Notes: generated by a model not told the origin, from the sequence alone. Numbered from the stretch's first letter, positions 1 to 13,000 are shown. The stretch: DNA of 64,000 bases from Ophioderma brevispina (GCA_023653785.1 JAMKCH010035823.1:1-64000), one strand, 5' to 3'. Translations and numbers: made by a program.

Positions 1-959
1 AGTCCATATATCACTTTCTCTGTTGGGGGACAAATTATAATTCTGAAAAATAAGAACTTTTTTCTTCAAGATTTCGCGTTACGACGTTTTATAAACCAAA
101 AACGACGTCTAAATTTTGGATTTAATGATGTTGGAAGGTTCTAACCCTTATATTTACAAAAGCAATCCCGGAGAGGTGGGTTCTTTTAACAAATACCGGG
201 GGCACTTTTATGCAAATGTGATATGATGCGTGAAAAAGGGGTCCTGTTTTGTTCCAACAGGCGAAGGTATGCGTCGTGTGACATCGATTGGGGGCAGAAA
301 TACACAAAATATGGAAAAAAAAGGATATTTTCTTAACCCTAAATTGTGATGTCCGACTTAGGTTATTATAAACAAATTAAGCAGAGAGATCAAAAACCAT
401 CATAAATATTGTAAGCAAGCAAATCAAGGCAATAAAGGCTGTATGTTTTTTTTTATATTAATGACGCAATTGCATTGCACTATTATTTAGGCGTTAGCAA
501 AGACTGACAAACAAATAATTGTTTAGGGTAGTTCTTAGTCGGTGGAAATACTCGTTAGGGTGCATTTTGTAAGTCCGTGTTCACGCATCTATTGCCAACT
601 TTGAAAAAGTGCCCCCCCCTTCCCGGGAGGGAACAAATTTACATTTTGAAAACCTAACAAAATTATATACGGCTTCAAATAAGATATATCTCCCCTAGAG
701 AAATGTCCGGGGTTGTAGTTCATTAGGATTAGTGGTCCTCCGGACTCTGGCCCTAGGAATAGTAGCCCTTGTTTTATTTGATTTTAAGATATAGGCCTAT
801 ATTCATAGATTACATCTCTCAATTTTTCATTGTGTACTCATTTCTTCCACAGATAGTTACACCTTCCTTAACACATTCCAAAGATGGCATTTCCATAATC
901 TAACCCTAATTTTCCAAAACACAGCGCAAAATTGGACTTTCGCCCATTTTCTCTAGGAA
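1..959. other. No recognised feature
   Basis: AT-rich sequence with short homopolymers. Short open frames show no recognisable domain, and no repeat link to the rest of the window was seen. Confidence 0.5.
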
Positions 960-1225
960 AATATACCCCATTTTGCCGATTCGTGGACTTTATGATGTAA
1001 TGTACGCCTACATACTAGGTTGTGGTACTTTATTTGTATCAATGGAAAGAAAAAAACCAGAACTATCTGACTGGTATCAAAATCATAACGAAAGGGAGGG
1101 GTACGGTAACCACACCCGGTCACCCCACCCCTTGGTAAACAGTGTTGAAAAAAAAGGCTTGGTAAGACAAGGATTAAGGGTCTTCAACGAACCAAAACGA
1201 GTTATATTCAATGCCTGTTCTGTAT
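960..1225 (+). repeat. Copy of the GGTAACCAC foldback repeat family
   Basis: This stretch contains TATCAATGGAAAGAAAAA, then CTGGTATCAAAAT, then GGTAACCACACCC, in the same order as copies near 18.8, 21.7 and 53.4 kb. The open frame across it is not conserved in the other copies, so I do not call it a gene. Confidence 0.55.
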
Positions 1226-2763
1226 AGCAACCCCCCTTTTATGGTTCTGTTAGAAAATTTTTGGGGTGTTTATAGATTCTTTTTATGACCCTTTTTGAGG
1301 ATTTCATTGTTGAGGGTTCATAGGGCCGCCAGGGGGAAAAAGTCTAAGTCAATTTTGTTCTTAGAGTGTAGCATACATCTACAATTTTTAAAATATTTTG
1401 AACTGATCAAATTAAAATAGTCTGTGGAATTTTTTGTATTTAAAGGGGCAACGAGGGAGATTTTTGGAGGACACACAAAGTAGTATGCGTGTGTTTCAAA
1501 TAGTAATTTCAATAGACACTGCATAGATATCTTTACCTTGTATTTGGTTACAGAAAATGTCTTAAAAATGAGGAGAAAAAAGTCGATTTGCATTTGATTT
1601 ACATAGGATGAATTTTGTAGTTGCTCCTATAGAAATGAAGAAATGTCACAATTGTGTTTGTCAAAGAACCGTTTCTCAGCTTATCCTGCCTTTCAGATGG
1701 GGATTTTTTATGGAATGCTTTAAATTTTGAATTTTTAAGGGACACCTTTATGTGAAATATCTCACTGCACCTTTTAGTTTATTTGTTATGCGAGCCACGT
1801 TAACAGTATTTCATACTAATTATTAAGGTTTTGAAGAAAGAACTCACTTCCTACTTCCTTTGAATATAGCTGAAACATGCCAATTTGAGTTGTTTTTATT
1901 TTATTTTTCATTTATTTATTATTCTCTTGCCTTGAAATCTAATCAGACTGTTTCATAAACATGCTCAAGTTATGGTTGTTGTTATTTATTTTCATTTATG
2001 TATTTATTTATTTGCTTGAATCTAATCAGAATGTCACAATGACTAGTAATAATGAGTGAAATTTTGAAAGAATTCTTAATTTCTCGGACTGAACAACAAT
2101 TCGCTAAGAAACAAATAGTTTTAACTACAAACATGGCAATAATCCTAGGACTAATGTCCGTCACTCGTCTGATTGGACCATAATCCCTAAGGATGTATTC
2201 TACCTTGAACCTGGAAAATAGTTCCTCTAGACTTATAGTTCCCCTATGAATTGGATACTAAGTTATAAGTACTGCATTGCAAGTCCATGTTGAACAGGAT
2301 ACGTCCCAAGGAACGATATTTGCCACCTCTGCTCTGTCAGGGCATACAATTTCTAAAGGGACTATAGTCAACCCATCTTCGGACCCATCTTCGAACTTAG
2401 AAACTACATCCTTTGGAGATGGAGACTGCTTTGGACATGTGCGCAGGCCAGGGTGTGTTTTGTACTCGTATAAGGAGCCTGGTGTAGGTGCTATGGTCCA
2501 GGTCTCCATATAGGATACCATCTACACACGCTTTAAAGATACTTCAGCTTGGCTGAATGGAGATACAGATTGCCATAGGTGGTGTGTTTATTGCGTTCTG
2601 TAAGTGGGTCTTTCGCGTGACAGGGAAGTCTTCTTGCTGTGGGCAGATAGGGCCCTATGGTACCCTGAAAAGCCCTGACCTCTTTGAGTTGGGTACCATT
2701 GTAGTGCAGATAGATTGATGATTATATTCCTCATTGACAGTGCATATATTCTATTTTTTTGGC
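1226..2763. other. No recognised gene
   Basis: AT-rich up to about 2160. At 2258-2521 both strands are open for about 80 codons, with no recognisable domain and no sign of splicing. I see no support for a gene. Confidence 0.45.
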
Positions 2764-3413
2764 GTTTGACTAAATAGTTATTAGATCAAGTGACCGGCAG
2801 CTTACTTACCGGCAGCACTCGAAGTCCGTATGCGCCAAGGTATCTTCGAGGAACATCCTCCTGTGCCGACTTGCTTGCGAATCTTCATGGGGTGCCAGTC
2901 AAAGACCTATACGACACCCGACTGCTTGGCTCTGGCTACAGCACTGCTGATATGCCACCCAGCATGTTGCAAACAGCTCACACAAAGAAGCTGGACACAG
3001 TACTCAACGAGACCTAGAGAAACCATCACTGGCTGCCTCCGTCCTACTCCATCTGATTCCTACCAGTGCTTTCAGGCATTGACCTCTGCAGTACTTCGGG
3101 AGAGAACACCACACGCATAACTAGTGAATAAGGCTCTATTGGACAACAGGCACCTGATGCATAACACTGTCAAAGAATCACACAATCGGCAGACAGCGGA
3201 TCGCTCTCGACAACTTTTGCCGGACACGCTGCTAAAACTCTCCAGTTCCCCATTAAAATCTTACAGACATGGAATACTGCCCTAGATACTCCAAGAACAG
3301 ATCAACTCTTTGTTAAACCTAAGACAGAACTACCACCTGGCAGAAATCTCCCACGCAAGGAATGGGTCACCTTAAACCGGATTCGCACAGGAGTCGGTCG
3401 CTTCAATAGCAAT

Positions 3414-3912
3414 AGACCGTATTCAATAGCCAGCCATGTTGGTGGACAAGATAGACGCATTCCAGTACTACAATATATTCACCTGTCAATGATCCCTGTG
3501 CAATCGCTAAACATGGATCGATTGACAGCCTAATTTAAGCACTTTTTTCCATATACTAACCCTAACACAACAAAGTCTCACCAAAACTCACTGTGTTAAT
3601 TGAGAAAAATGCACTAAGTCCAGAAAGTAGCGATGACGTCATCAAACCAAGACTCATATGGGCACGAAATCGCTGGCCGGGCCAGCGACACCGCCGTAGC
3701 GTGCTATCCCGGGTCATGGGGCTGGGGCCCGAAGGGCCCTGAGTTCGAATCCCACCCGAATTTGCGACTTTTCTTGTTCCCCTCTTCCCTCACTCCTTCA
3801 GTTCCTCCCGGGAAACCGACGTCAGGGTTAGGGTTAATGTATTGTAGTCCTGGAATGTATGCATCTTGTCCACAAACATGTCTGGTGGCTGACGTCATAT
3901 TGAATACGGTCT
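3414..3912. mobile_element. Foldback/MITE-like element nested in LINE, imperfect ~75-bp inverted ends
   Basis: The left end AGACCGTATTCAAT and the right end ATTGAATACGGTCT are exact inverted copies. Weaker pairing continues inward for about 75 bp (GTGGACAAGAT and CATTCCAG near the left, their complements near the right). Removing the element together with one 2-bp AT repeat rejoins the host LINE reading frame, so this is a real insertion. It has no coding capacity. The interior holds a tRNA-like segment. Confidence 0.75.
3666..3763 (+). repeat. tRNA-like (pol III promoter) segment inside the foldback element
   Basis: GAGTTCGAATCCC at 3741 is a good internal B-box, and TGGCCGGGCCAGCG near 3674 resembles an A-box. 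The outer ends (GAAATCG and CGAATTT) pair partly. The arms are too irregular for a working tRNA, so this looks like a degraded tRNA or a SINE head captured by the element. Confidence 0.4.
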
Positions 3913-4110
3913 ATATGCACCGATGAGGGCTGCGGCCATCGCCAGCCTGCCAATGTGGTTCTCCATCACAGACTGCGGATCACATTCTCAATGAGTGCCC
4001 TACCTTTCGTCCACCGGTGGACACAGATTTCTCAAACCCCAACCAATCAACAGTGAGTTGGCTCCAACGCTTACAACATATTTAGCTGCTGCCTCATACG
4101 CAAGAAGAAG

Positions 4111-4518
4111 ATCAACTGATCATTAGACAAAATGGGTTTAGACTATATGGTTATTAGATCAACCTGGTCATTAGACGAAATGGGTTTAGACTAAATGGTA
4201 ATTAGACCAACTGATCATTAGACGAAATGGGTTTAGACAAGATGGGCTTAAACTAAATGGTTATTATACCAACTGGTTATTAGACTAAATGGGTGTAGAC
4301 CAAATGATATTAGACGAAGTGGAAATTAGACCTATTGGATATTAGCCGAAATGGTTTTAGACAAAATGGCAATTAGACCATCTGGTTATTAGAACAAGTG
4401 ACAATAGACTAAGTGGTTATTAGCCTAAGTGGCAATTAGACCATCTGATTTTAGACGAAACGGTTTTAGACCAAGTGGTTATTAGACGAAATGGAATTAG
4501 TCGAAGTGATGATAGACC
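4111..4518 (+). repeat. Tandem array of ~16-17-bp units (TTAGACNAANTGG)
   Basis: About 24 variable copies of a unit reading roughly ATTAGACCAAATGGTT follow one another with single-base changes and small length shifts. A short piece of the same array (2764-2793) lies on the far side of the LINE at 2794-4084, so the LINE split a once continuous array. Confidence 0.85.
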
Positions 4519-4524
4519 GTGTTC

Positions 4525-6640
4525 CTCATCCATCAGGAATATCTAGTCATTGGCCTTCTTCAGAATATCGGTTGGTTCTGTCTTAGGCAGAGGTAAGACT
4601 CGATTTCGATAGATTGTACCACCAGCTGTGCGAAAGTCTATTGTGGAGATGGAGTTCAGATTCTCAGGTGTGATGATTTTTTTTCCTGGTTTGCCTCTAC
4701 GACGTACGGTGCCAGACCTGTGGAGATTGCTTTCAGTGTTTGGTCATGGCGCCAGTTGTATCTTCCGCTTTGTAATGTATCTACAGCCATTGAGGATGTG
4801 GAACAGTGTGCAATGAAGATGATGACATAATTGGCAGAGTCCTAGCTTCTGCTTATACCTGCCCATTGCTTCAGGTATTTGGTGAAATAGCTTCCAGACT
4901 TTTGATGTAGGAAATTGGGAAGTTATAGATGGTTAACTCCCATGTAAGTTTGGGTACAATAACATTATTGTATATCCATAGCTCCATAAGTGTACTCAGT
5001 TAACTTCCGTTTGTTTTGAAGGATTTCTGTCAGCTTTTCGCTTACCAAGTCTCTGACGTTATTGTCTTTCAGGTCATTATATATAGAATAGCTTCCCGAG
5101 GAACGGCATGGGTTGACTTTGGTTATTTATAAGCAATCTGCTGCTCGTCTATGCCACGTATTGCGTTTTATGTCCTTGTCGCTTTTGTTCTATATACGTT
5201 GGGACAAACTTGCTTGCATTTGCTCGTTTTGGCTATCATGGTCCGTGTTCATTTGAGGAAGTTGTTCACTGTATTTGCACGTTCTTGACATCCTTCTGGG
5301 CTCCTAGCTACGAGGGTCAGGTCATCATGTCTAGGAGATCAAGACACAGGTTGAAGGTGGCCAAGAATAGGATATAGGAGAGTGGGCAGCTTTGGAAGAC
5401 TCCTATTATGCACTGTATCCAGTCAGTTGTCCATTTAGTTGTTTTGACACATATGAACAGCTCATCATAGTACTTAAATATGATTTTCTTAATGTGGTAT
5501 GGAACATGACACCACTCTAGAGCAAACTGTACAAGGTTGGGTAGTACAGTACCGTATGTATTTTGCAGGTCCAGCCATGTTGGAGCATTTCACGTAGTGC
5601 TTCTGTGTTCTGTGTCCTGCTATTTTCTCCATGGAACCCTTCTGAATGGATTGGTCAATATAATTGTTTTCTGTCTTTGAGCGAGAATACCCATTCCGAG
5701 GTTACCACTAGAATTCTTCAGGTTGATGGGCCTGAAGCAGGAGGGATCACTAGTGGTCTCCTCTTTGGATATAAGGATGGTTTCTTCCGTTCTCCAGCTT
5801 ACAGCTGTTATCAATATATTGCAAATAACTTTGTGTAGTAGCCGGGTTGTTGTAGGGCATTTTTCCACCCTAGGTAGGGGATGCGATTGGTACCTTGCGC
5901 ACTGGCATTTCTTCTTTTCTGAAGATAGCTGCTTCACTCTGGCAGACTGGGTGGTTTAGTGTTGAATACCTTGATCGGCTTTGGTTGTCTCTTCATACCC
6001 TTTAGAATTAAGAAGTTGAGGAAGTTGTTCACTTCAAATAAGCGGAGTTCACCTTATTTCCATCTCTCAGGGCTTGTTTGTATTGGCGCTTGGTGTCTTT
6101 CTTCGAACACCGTAGTTTTCGTTGTTGTCTTGAGCATTCCTACTTCTTATCATTCTTTTTGAAGACTGCTGGTTTTAACTCCAAATTTGTCTACGAGGCT
6201 CTTGTAGACATGATTCTCCAAATTGGTTAATTGCTCATTCTGGATATCGCCTAGTTCAGTTGGTAATTCTTCATAAAGTTGCTCATGAAGGGATTTCCAG
6301 ATTGAGTTTTCAGATGGCTTCGGCAGATTTATGCAATCCTTGACATCAAGGTTTCTGTCAAGGCTTCTTCCCTGATCTTTCTTTTGTGAGAAAAACTCTT
6401 GCCTGGCCTTCTTCCTCTTGGTTTGGGTGCGCCGACTGGTTCGCCACACGTCTGCCTTCAGTGGAAGAGCATGACTGCGATGATCTTGTTCCACAATTAG
6501 ATCTCGTTTGGTGAAGCATCACATTCTTGAAGCCTGTTTTTTCCGCAATTGGACAAGTAGAACCACTATCATTTGTTCCAGAACTACGCCTCTGTCTATT
6601 GGTCATTTCCAGAGGTCGTTGCCTTAGAGTCCGCCCATTT
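4525..6640 (-). mobile_element. Minus-strand LINE relic with RT of the type with C-terminal WAGISRSADSA motif
   Basis: Read right to left, the minus strand gives pieces of one retrotransposon protein in several frames. They are a charged region (6150-6500), KETILIPKE-like text and FRPIN (about 5730), an RT core reading KWTTDWIQCIIGVFQSCPLS then LATFNLCLDLLD (5330-5450), TKYLKQWAGISRS (about 4880) and GRYNWRHDQTLKAIS (about 4730). The order matches an RT core followed by its C-terminal domain. The expected FQGC is FQSC. Stops and frameshifts are frequent, so it is dead. From the RT core I lean to an R2/NeSL-like clade, but clade placement needs an alignment. Confidence 0.72.
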
Positions 6641-8492
6641 CGTCCTATCTTCCACCCCGGCTCTCGAATGGATGTTTTTCTTTATAGGACTTATTGTGGC
6701 AATTTTGATAGTAGAGCTTTAAGCGGCAACCTGTCGTAGATCAACCCGGCTGTTTCACCGGCGCCAGCAGTATTTCTTTTCTGTCCACTACCTTTCCAGT
6801 AGTCATGTGGTACTTTTTCCCCACTAGCCAACCAGTATTTTCCACCTGAGGTTCTTGGATATTAAAGACTAAAAATTGGGGGCGCTTTTAGGGTAAAGTT
6901 CTTTTTAGGCCACTGTATATATTTTGGAACGCACAGTGCGGCGAGCTATGGACGGGCCTTATCTTTGGGGGCACGTTAGTATCGGCGTGTCGAGTTGTGT
7001 TGTGTGGTTGTGTGGTAAACCGTGTAAATTTGGAAGCAAAAAAATGAAACTCTTTTCTCTCGAAAACGAATACGGTAAGGTAAAAAATTATAACTTTGAT
7101 TCCAGTAGATTTGGGGACCTCTTTAACCGCATTTCATTTTTTCTTTTTTGATGAACTGAAAAAAAAAAATGATTTTTAGTAAAAGAAAAAAAAAACGCTC
7201 AAGAGATATAAATTTTCATTTTAACAGGAAATATAGTGGTGCCAAATCTATATTTTTGTTGTATAAACTAATAATTTGACATTAAAGTGTGGTTTGCATT
7301 TTGTTTTAAGTTACCATTTGGCCCAATTTGAGCCATTTCTGGGGAATATTTTTTAAAGTTAAAAAATAGGGGAAAAAACACATTTCGCATTTAGGTGCCG
7401 CAAGAAGTGCATTTTGAGAGACATATATTTGAATTTTTCAAAATACTGCGGGAGATGATTTACCGATCGATATTGATTATAGTAGGATTTTTTATTTCTG
7501 TCAGTTCATTAAAAGTTTTTGGGGCGTGTCGACGATTCCATTCGTTCTGAGAGGGTGTATGATTTACCCACTAATTTAATAGAAATTCTAATGTGACGAT
7601 GTCGGATCAGATTAAGGCCATAATTAAAAAATGTCCCTTTTCTCACGAGGAAAAAAAGGCAGATGCACTGAATAAATTCCAAACGTCAAACTTGAACAAA
7701 CTGAAGCATTAAACATAAGAAAGGAAAATGATACGAATAAGTAATTATTGACGCCAAAATTTCCAGTCGTTGTCATTATTGCTGGAAGAGGAGGAATCCC
7801 CACTTATATCAGAATCCTCCACCTATTTATAACCATATCAGGAATTTATTCCATATGGTACTGTTTTTCCAGTATGATTTTTCTATATCAACAACGTGCT
7901 TGCATGCATTGTCTTCAGTATTTTTCGTCACTAAGGAATATAGGAAAAATCTGATACGTTTAAGCCTCGTTTACGCTGATTTACATTTATTCGCCTTCTT
8001 CAGAAAAATGGTTGCCGGCTCTTTGTACACATCATATATTTAAGTACTGAAAGTTTGGTCACTCATAACGAATTACAATATTACATGGCCTCTAATCCTC
8101 TTCAGATTAAGAGGTTCACTCGGGCTCGATGTTCATGACACATTATCCCTTCTTGATTGTTCATTGCAAAACGCTTATGGAATTGGATTTTTAGTTTAAA
8201 ACTTCCGATGTGGTTGTGATTTTCCAATGTGGTATTATTGATAATGCATATTGCGTATTTTCATGTTAAGCATATTTCGTTTTGAAATTTGTTAATGTGC
8301 CTTGAAAAGGGTAGTAATTGATCATTCAAACTGCAAAATGTTATAAACTTTATGCGTTTATTTGCCAATAGTGTATTGAGAGGGGAGATAAATCTTGCAT
8401 TATCCCACCGATCGATAGGTCATTTTCGACAAAGAGGTGAATGCGCATTCATCAACAAATCAAGCGGTTTATAAGCTGTCATGCGGTGTTTT
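6641..8492. other. No recognised gene; AT-rich spacer
   Basis: Contains A- and T-runs and short open frames without domains. The edge near 6640-6800 may include the start of the minus-strand LINE relic, but coding similarity fades there. Confidence 0.45.
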
Positions 8493-9260
8493 TTAAAGGG
8501 ACATAATGGCATGAAAAAAAGTTTGACAAAATGAAAAGGACCCTTACTGAAATCAATTTCCCCGAGGTTTGAAAAACATTTGGATGTTTACATTCTGTAA
8601 AAACAGTAAAAAGAGAAGAGTTCCGGGGGGGTGGCAGTTTGTGGCAATTTCTGGAACAGAAAAACAAGGTGTTCACATCCATGACAGAATGTACAGTGTA
8701 TAGCATGTTTGGCGACACAAGTCAAAGCATTTCAGCCGGTGTAGAAGTTTGTAAAGTCGTGTGTTGTAGAATTAGTAAAGGGTAATTATTGTCCGGCGTT
8801 ATCATGTCGGGAACAATGGTGAACAATAGGGGCAATCGATTTCAGTTGACTCTCACGCAACATTAGTTTTCACGCTTTATTTCCGTTATCGTCTTGGAGC
8901 CCCGGACTGTGGCTCCCGCCAGACTATAATCGGATTCACCACCGGGATTCATGCATTGTACTGTAAAGTTGTAGCGAAACATATATGGATATGGCAAGTG
9001 AAAGATTGATTAACCGGGATTAGCCTATACAATAGCAATGGTCTGTGAGCTGATGAAAACATGCTTTTCAAGTTTGGTAAATGTTGGAAGTAATGTCAGC
9101 ATCTGGTTCCATAAATTGCCACAAACTGCCACCCCCCCGAAATCTTCCTGTTTTACAGAATGTACACATCCAAAACCAAATGTTTCAAACTCGTGGAGGA
9201 AGCTATTCAGTAAGGTCCTTTCCATTATGTCAATTTTTTTCTGCCATTATGTCCCTTTAA
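8493..9260. mobile_element. TTAA-flanked inverted-repeat element, ~0.77 kb
   Basis: The left end TTAAAGGGACATAATGGCA and the right end TGCCATTATGTCCCTTTAA are exact inverted copies. Imperfect pairing continues inward for about 230 bp, including the complementary GGGGGTGGCAGTTTGTGGCA and GCCACAAACTGCCACCCCCC stretches. Identity stops at TTAA on each side, as expected for TTAA-specific (piggyBac-type) insertion. No transposase is encoded; the two mirrored short frames are a by-product of the arms. Confidence 0.72.
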
Positions 9261-9429
9261 GTACACCAAAGAGACGAATGCAGTGTAGTCTATTGGAGAT
9301 TTTCATCTGGCGTTGGACTTATGATTTCCAAAAGTAAAATTTATTAAACCTTCAATTCGGAATATATTTTTTGCTCGGTATTTGGATTATATATAACGAG
9401 CTCGTGAGCTATTGATTAGTTAGGATAAT

Positions 9430-9905
9430 TTAAGTGTTTTATTATGTTATTTTGATGATGATGATTATATTATATTACTATCCTCTCCCTACGTTGTTCA
9501 CTCAGAACGCTTTTGGGTAACAAAAGATTACGAAGATTAATTTATGCAAATTATGAAAATTTGAGGATTTGTCCGAGGGGTTTGTTCTCTAAACAGGATT
9601 GTGTTATAGACACGCACCCGCGTAAATCTGTATGATAATGCATTTTCGCTTTAATGTTGTTGTTAGGAGTTATTATTATTATTAATAATGTTATATAGTA
9701 GGATTCGTCGTATATGGCTAATTTAAGGGTTTTATCATGTATTTTGATTATTATTATTATATTAAGAATATGATAATATTATAATGATGATGATGGCGTT
9801 AGGGAGAAATAAATATATTTCCCCAACGCCCACATTTGTATTGAGCCCTTTTTGGTTTGGAGATAACAAAGGATTAGGATATAAATATTAAATGGTGTTG
9901 TATTG
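9430..9905 (+). repeat. AT-rich dispersed repeat with GATAACAAAGGAT motif
   Basis: Contains TAACAAAAGATTACG, then TTTATGCAAAT, then GATAACAAAGGATTAGG, with ATTATT runs between. The same ordered motifs recur at 12050-13000 and within both copies of the 2.9 kb duplication. Confidence 0.5.
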
Positions 9906-9926
9906 TTAATGGCCTCCATTTTTTGC

Positions 9927-10730
9927 TTAACACTTAAGTGCCCAAGGGGTTTTCACTCCGGTGGTGCCAAGGGGGGGGGGGGGGTCCATGGGACCCCCCT
10001 AAGGAAAACCACTTTCCCGACGGGGAATTTTGCAGGAAAGTTATACCACATGTGAAGGGTCATAAAGACAACTCCAAATCAGCAACAAAAATGAAATTGT
10101 AGTTGGCTGACAAATTAGGGGCCACAAATTTTTCCAAAACACGCGAAAATTGGGATAAAAAAGAGGAAAATTCAAATGAGCCTTGCGCTTACACAACATT
10201 TTGAAAAACTTAGTTTATGTTGTACTCTATTCTAGAAGACCAAATACATTATATTTAACAAAAAATTTTAAATAGTTAAAAATTGAATCATGGATTTTTT
10301 TAACAAACCTTGGTTTTGTTTTTTAAAAAAAAAAAAAAAAATGCACGTCATCCCATGACGTTTTGTACAGTAATTTGCAACATTCCATGGTGAATTGTTT
10401 GTTCAAGCACATAACGGGTTAATTTTTTTTTAATGTTACTAATAATTGTTTACTTTACATTATGTGTGAACTTATATCAGCAAAAAAAATTGCTTATAAG
10501 GTTCTTGTTTCTTATTCTTATTTTTAAAATATTCTGAAATGACTTCGCGTTATGTGCCCCAGGGGGGGTTCCATGGGACCCCCACTCATTACTCATTAAC
10601 GGCTTGCCAATGTTATTATTTTGGTTACAAAAAATTTCGCGTCAAAAACCCACGCGTAAAGCGACCAGCGCGAAAACAAATTTTGGGGGTCCCTATGAAC
10701 CCCCCCCCCCCTTGGTCACTTAAGTGTTAA
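9927..10730. mobile_element. TTAA-flanked inverted-repeat element, ~0.8 kb
   Basis: The ends TTAACACTTAAGTGCCCAAG and CTTGGTCACTTAAGTGTTAA are near-exact inverted copies, followed inward by G-runs and C-runs with a CCATGGGACCCCC motif. TTAA again marks both limits. The interior has no recognised coding sequence. It is probably a non-autonomous piggyBac-type element unrelated in sequence to the one at 8493. Confidence 0.72.
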
Positions 10731-12049
10731 ACTTTTTAAAAATATATTTCTCATTTATTTGAGAAAGATTTCTCCGGGAAAAGTACTTTTGATTTATATA
10801 AAATAGAGAAATGTAATACCCCTAGTTTTTGTTTTTGCTAAGTGCACCTGATTAGATGCACTATAGGGGAAGTGGGGAATTCCCCAGATGCAAACTTAGA
10901 AAAAAAAAAAAACTGAGTTAACTTTTTTATGTTTTGAAGATCAGAAGCCTTGTAAGATCAGGGACTTTCCCCACAAAGTTATATATGGAAGTGATATGAT
11001 TCAGGTTATGTTTATGCCATGATGCTTGAATGTCTATTTTTAGACGGGGAATTTTGTGAAGTCAGTATACATTGAGATTTGAGTCTAAGTCTCGCCGTCA
11101 GCAGTTGCAATCAGCTTAACAGTATGTTTATACAAGTTTTATCTATAATAATGGTAGCTTTGAATCTCCACACATGCCAGGGATTTATTATATGTTCAAT
11201 TCCATGTGAGCGACGTGCTGTAATTATTCTACTGTTCATCTTTTGAAGCCGAAAGTGCGGGAAATCAAATAGGTTCCAATTGGTGGAGCAGTAGAAATCG
11301 TGGTGATTACGTGGACTGATATACTGTGGGACGAGGTCGTCGAGGGAATTATTAAACCTTGTCGTCCGTGCACTGCTGCCAAAGTTAACTCAGGACTGAG
11401 AAGATCCAATGGAATATTACCCGGGGATTTAAATACGCGTGACTTTGCATGCGGTCATTTTTTGGATTCTTCGCTGAGAGGACATATCATCGTTTGAACT
11501 GCAACGCCCTCTTTCGAACATTATATCATTATGTAATTGTGTGTCTTGTGTGTTCGATTTAATGTAATGTTTTGGACATACCAAATTCTGGAACCAATTC
11601 AAATCATTAAAATCTGTTTTTGTTTATATATTAAATTCAGTCCGCTTGTGCACAAAGGCTCGTTTATTTTGTGTTTGAAGGTATTTCTGACCTTAGCGTC
11701 CACGAGACGTCCATAGACAGAATAACTAATGCCACTGATGAAATTTCAATTATTATTATTAAGGGGCTTAATGACACAAAAAACCCACGGCAGCCATTTC
11801 ACTTATTCGGGTACTATTACACGTACAAGACCCATTACATAAACCAAAGTGATTGACTTGACCGCACATTCTGAAAGATTCAAGGACTCACATTATTTAC
11901 AGCCACAAGACTGTAACGTATATCTCCATTTCGAATCTGAAATACAATGTAAAGTTATAGAATGGGCCAGCGAACTTACTATGACCAGAAAAGATGTTCA
12001 GGTTATGCGGCGACTAATTATTAGTCATCTAAACCGTTAACGGAGTAGG
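10731..12049. other. No recognised gene
   Basis: Short open frames at 11300-12040 have no recognisable domain and no splice context I can defend. Confidence 0.4.
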
Positions 12050-13000
12050 GGCGGATACAGATAGAGATTTATTATTATTATTATATGACTAGTCAGCGAT
12101 TAAACATTATCTTTTGTTATGCAGAAAGTGGCGTTAAGCGAAATTTGTTGTCCCCTTAAGGCTCTTGTGTTTCAGGTTATCCGTCAAAAGATATGAATTA
12201 GTTTAATTTATGCAAATGAGGTGGAAAAATAACAAAGGATATGAATATTTAAATAATTTAAAATAACAAAAACAGGCCTCATTATAAACTAATGATGATT
12301 TATTTTCCCTTATTTCAGTGTTAGAATGATTATTATTATTGAGTCATGTGACTTCTCTCCCGTCCAGAAGCTCAATCTTGAAAAAGGACAGCGTCGGATG
12401 ACGGTTGAAAATTCGAGTAAGTCAATATGATACTGTGTGACCAGTTTAAAATCTCATCTAATTATTTATGAATTATTAATATACTATCACCTCTATGTAG
12501 GGCGAATTGAGTTTGTTGTTCACTCAGAAAAGCTCTTAAGCGGAAATATCGTTTCCCCATAACGTATCCCTTTGTATTGCGGTAGTCCACTTTCGATAAC
12601 AAAGAACATAATTTATGCAAATGAAGGATTAATCCCTAGATAACAAGGATATGAATATTAAAAATTTAAATAAGAAATAACTCATTATAAGGTAATGAAA
12701 ATTAAATAAATGTTAAAGTTATTAAATTATTATTATAAGCTTATGTGGGGTTAAGGAGAAAGTGGCTATTGTTATGCACTAATTAAGACGTTAGGGCGAA
12801 AGTTACATTATTCCTTTTGGATAACAAAGGATAGAATATTAATTTATGAAAATTAAAGGTAATGCTCTAGAATAACAAAGAATTGAATTATTAATTTAAC
12901 TAATAATATGAGCTCATTATAGCCTAAGAATAATTCAATTTTCACCTTAATCATCATTTAAAGTCATCATTATATTATTATTATTATTTACCGAATGCAA
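12050..13000 (+). repeat. Cluster of AT-rich repeats (CAAAGGATATGAATATTAA type)
   Basis: Three imperfect units each carry a GTTAAGCGAAA-like start, a CCCCTTAAG or CCCCATAAC box, AATTTATGCAAAT, ATAACAAAGGATATGAATATT, an ATTATAAACTAATGA-like box and an ATTATTATT run. The best copy (about 12120-12350) matches 18000-18230 and 20880-21110. Confidence 0.65.

Larger units (their letters stand above)
2794..4084 (+). mobile_element. 5'-truncated LINE relic (RT C-terminus and zinc knuckle), split by an insertion
   Basis: In shifting frames this stretch encodes the C-terminal part of a non-LTR retrotransposon protein. The pieces include SYSTAD-like text, KKLDTVLNET, ITGCLRPTP and EWVTLNRIRTGVGRFNSN. 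After the inserted element at 3414-3912 come PSPACQCG, QTADHILNECP and a short tail to a stop. The C-x-C-G and HILNEC spacing is the zinc-knuckle-like end seen after RT domains in several LINE clades. There are stops and frameshifts throughout. The same 16-17-bp tandem array lies on both sides (2764-2793 and 4111-4518), so this LINE inserted into that array. Confidence 0.8.

Noticed and set aside
2258..2521. Open frames on both strands as a small gene
   Set aside because: No domain, no splice context, and opposite-strand openness is expected from base composition.
4111..4518. Regular short repeats that could suggest a CRISPR array
   Set aside because: Units are contiguous without unique spacers, vary in sequence and length, and the context is animal DNA.
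6150..6494. 114-codon minus-strand frame as a host gene
   Set aside because: It lies in line with RT fragments of the same strand at 4525-5940 and fits the N-terminal side of that LINE.
8479..9337. Mirrored Cys/His-containing short frames as a gene pair
   Set aside because: They are the two arms of one inverted-repeat element translated from opposite strands.
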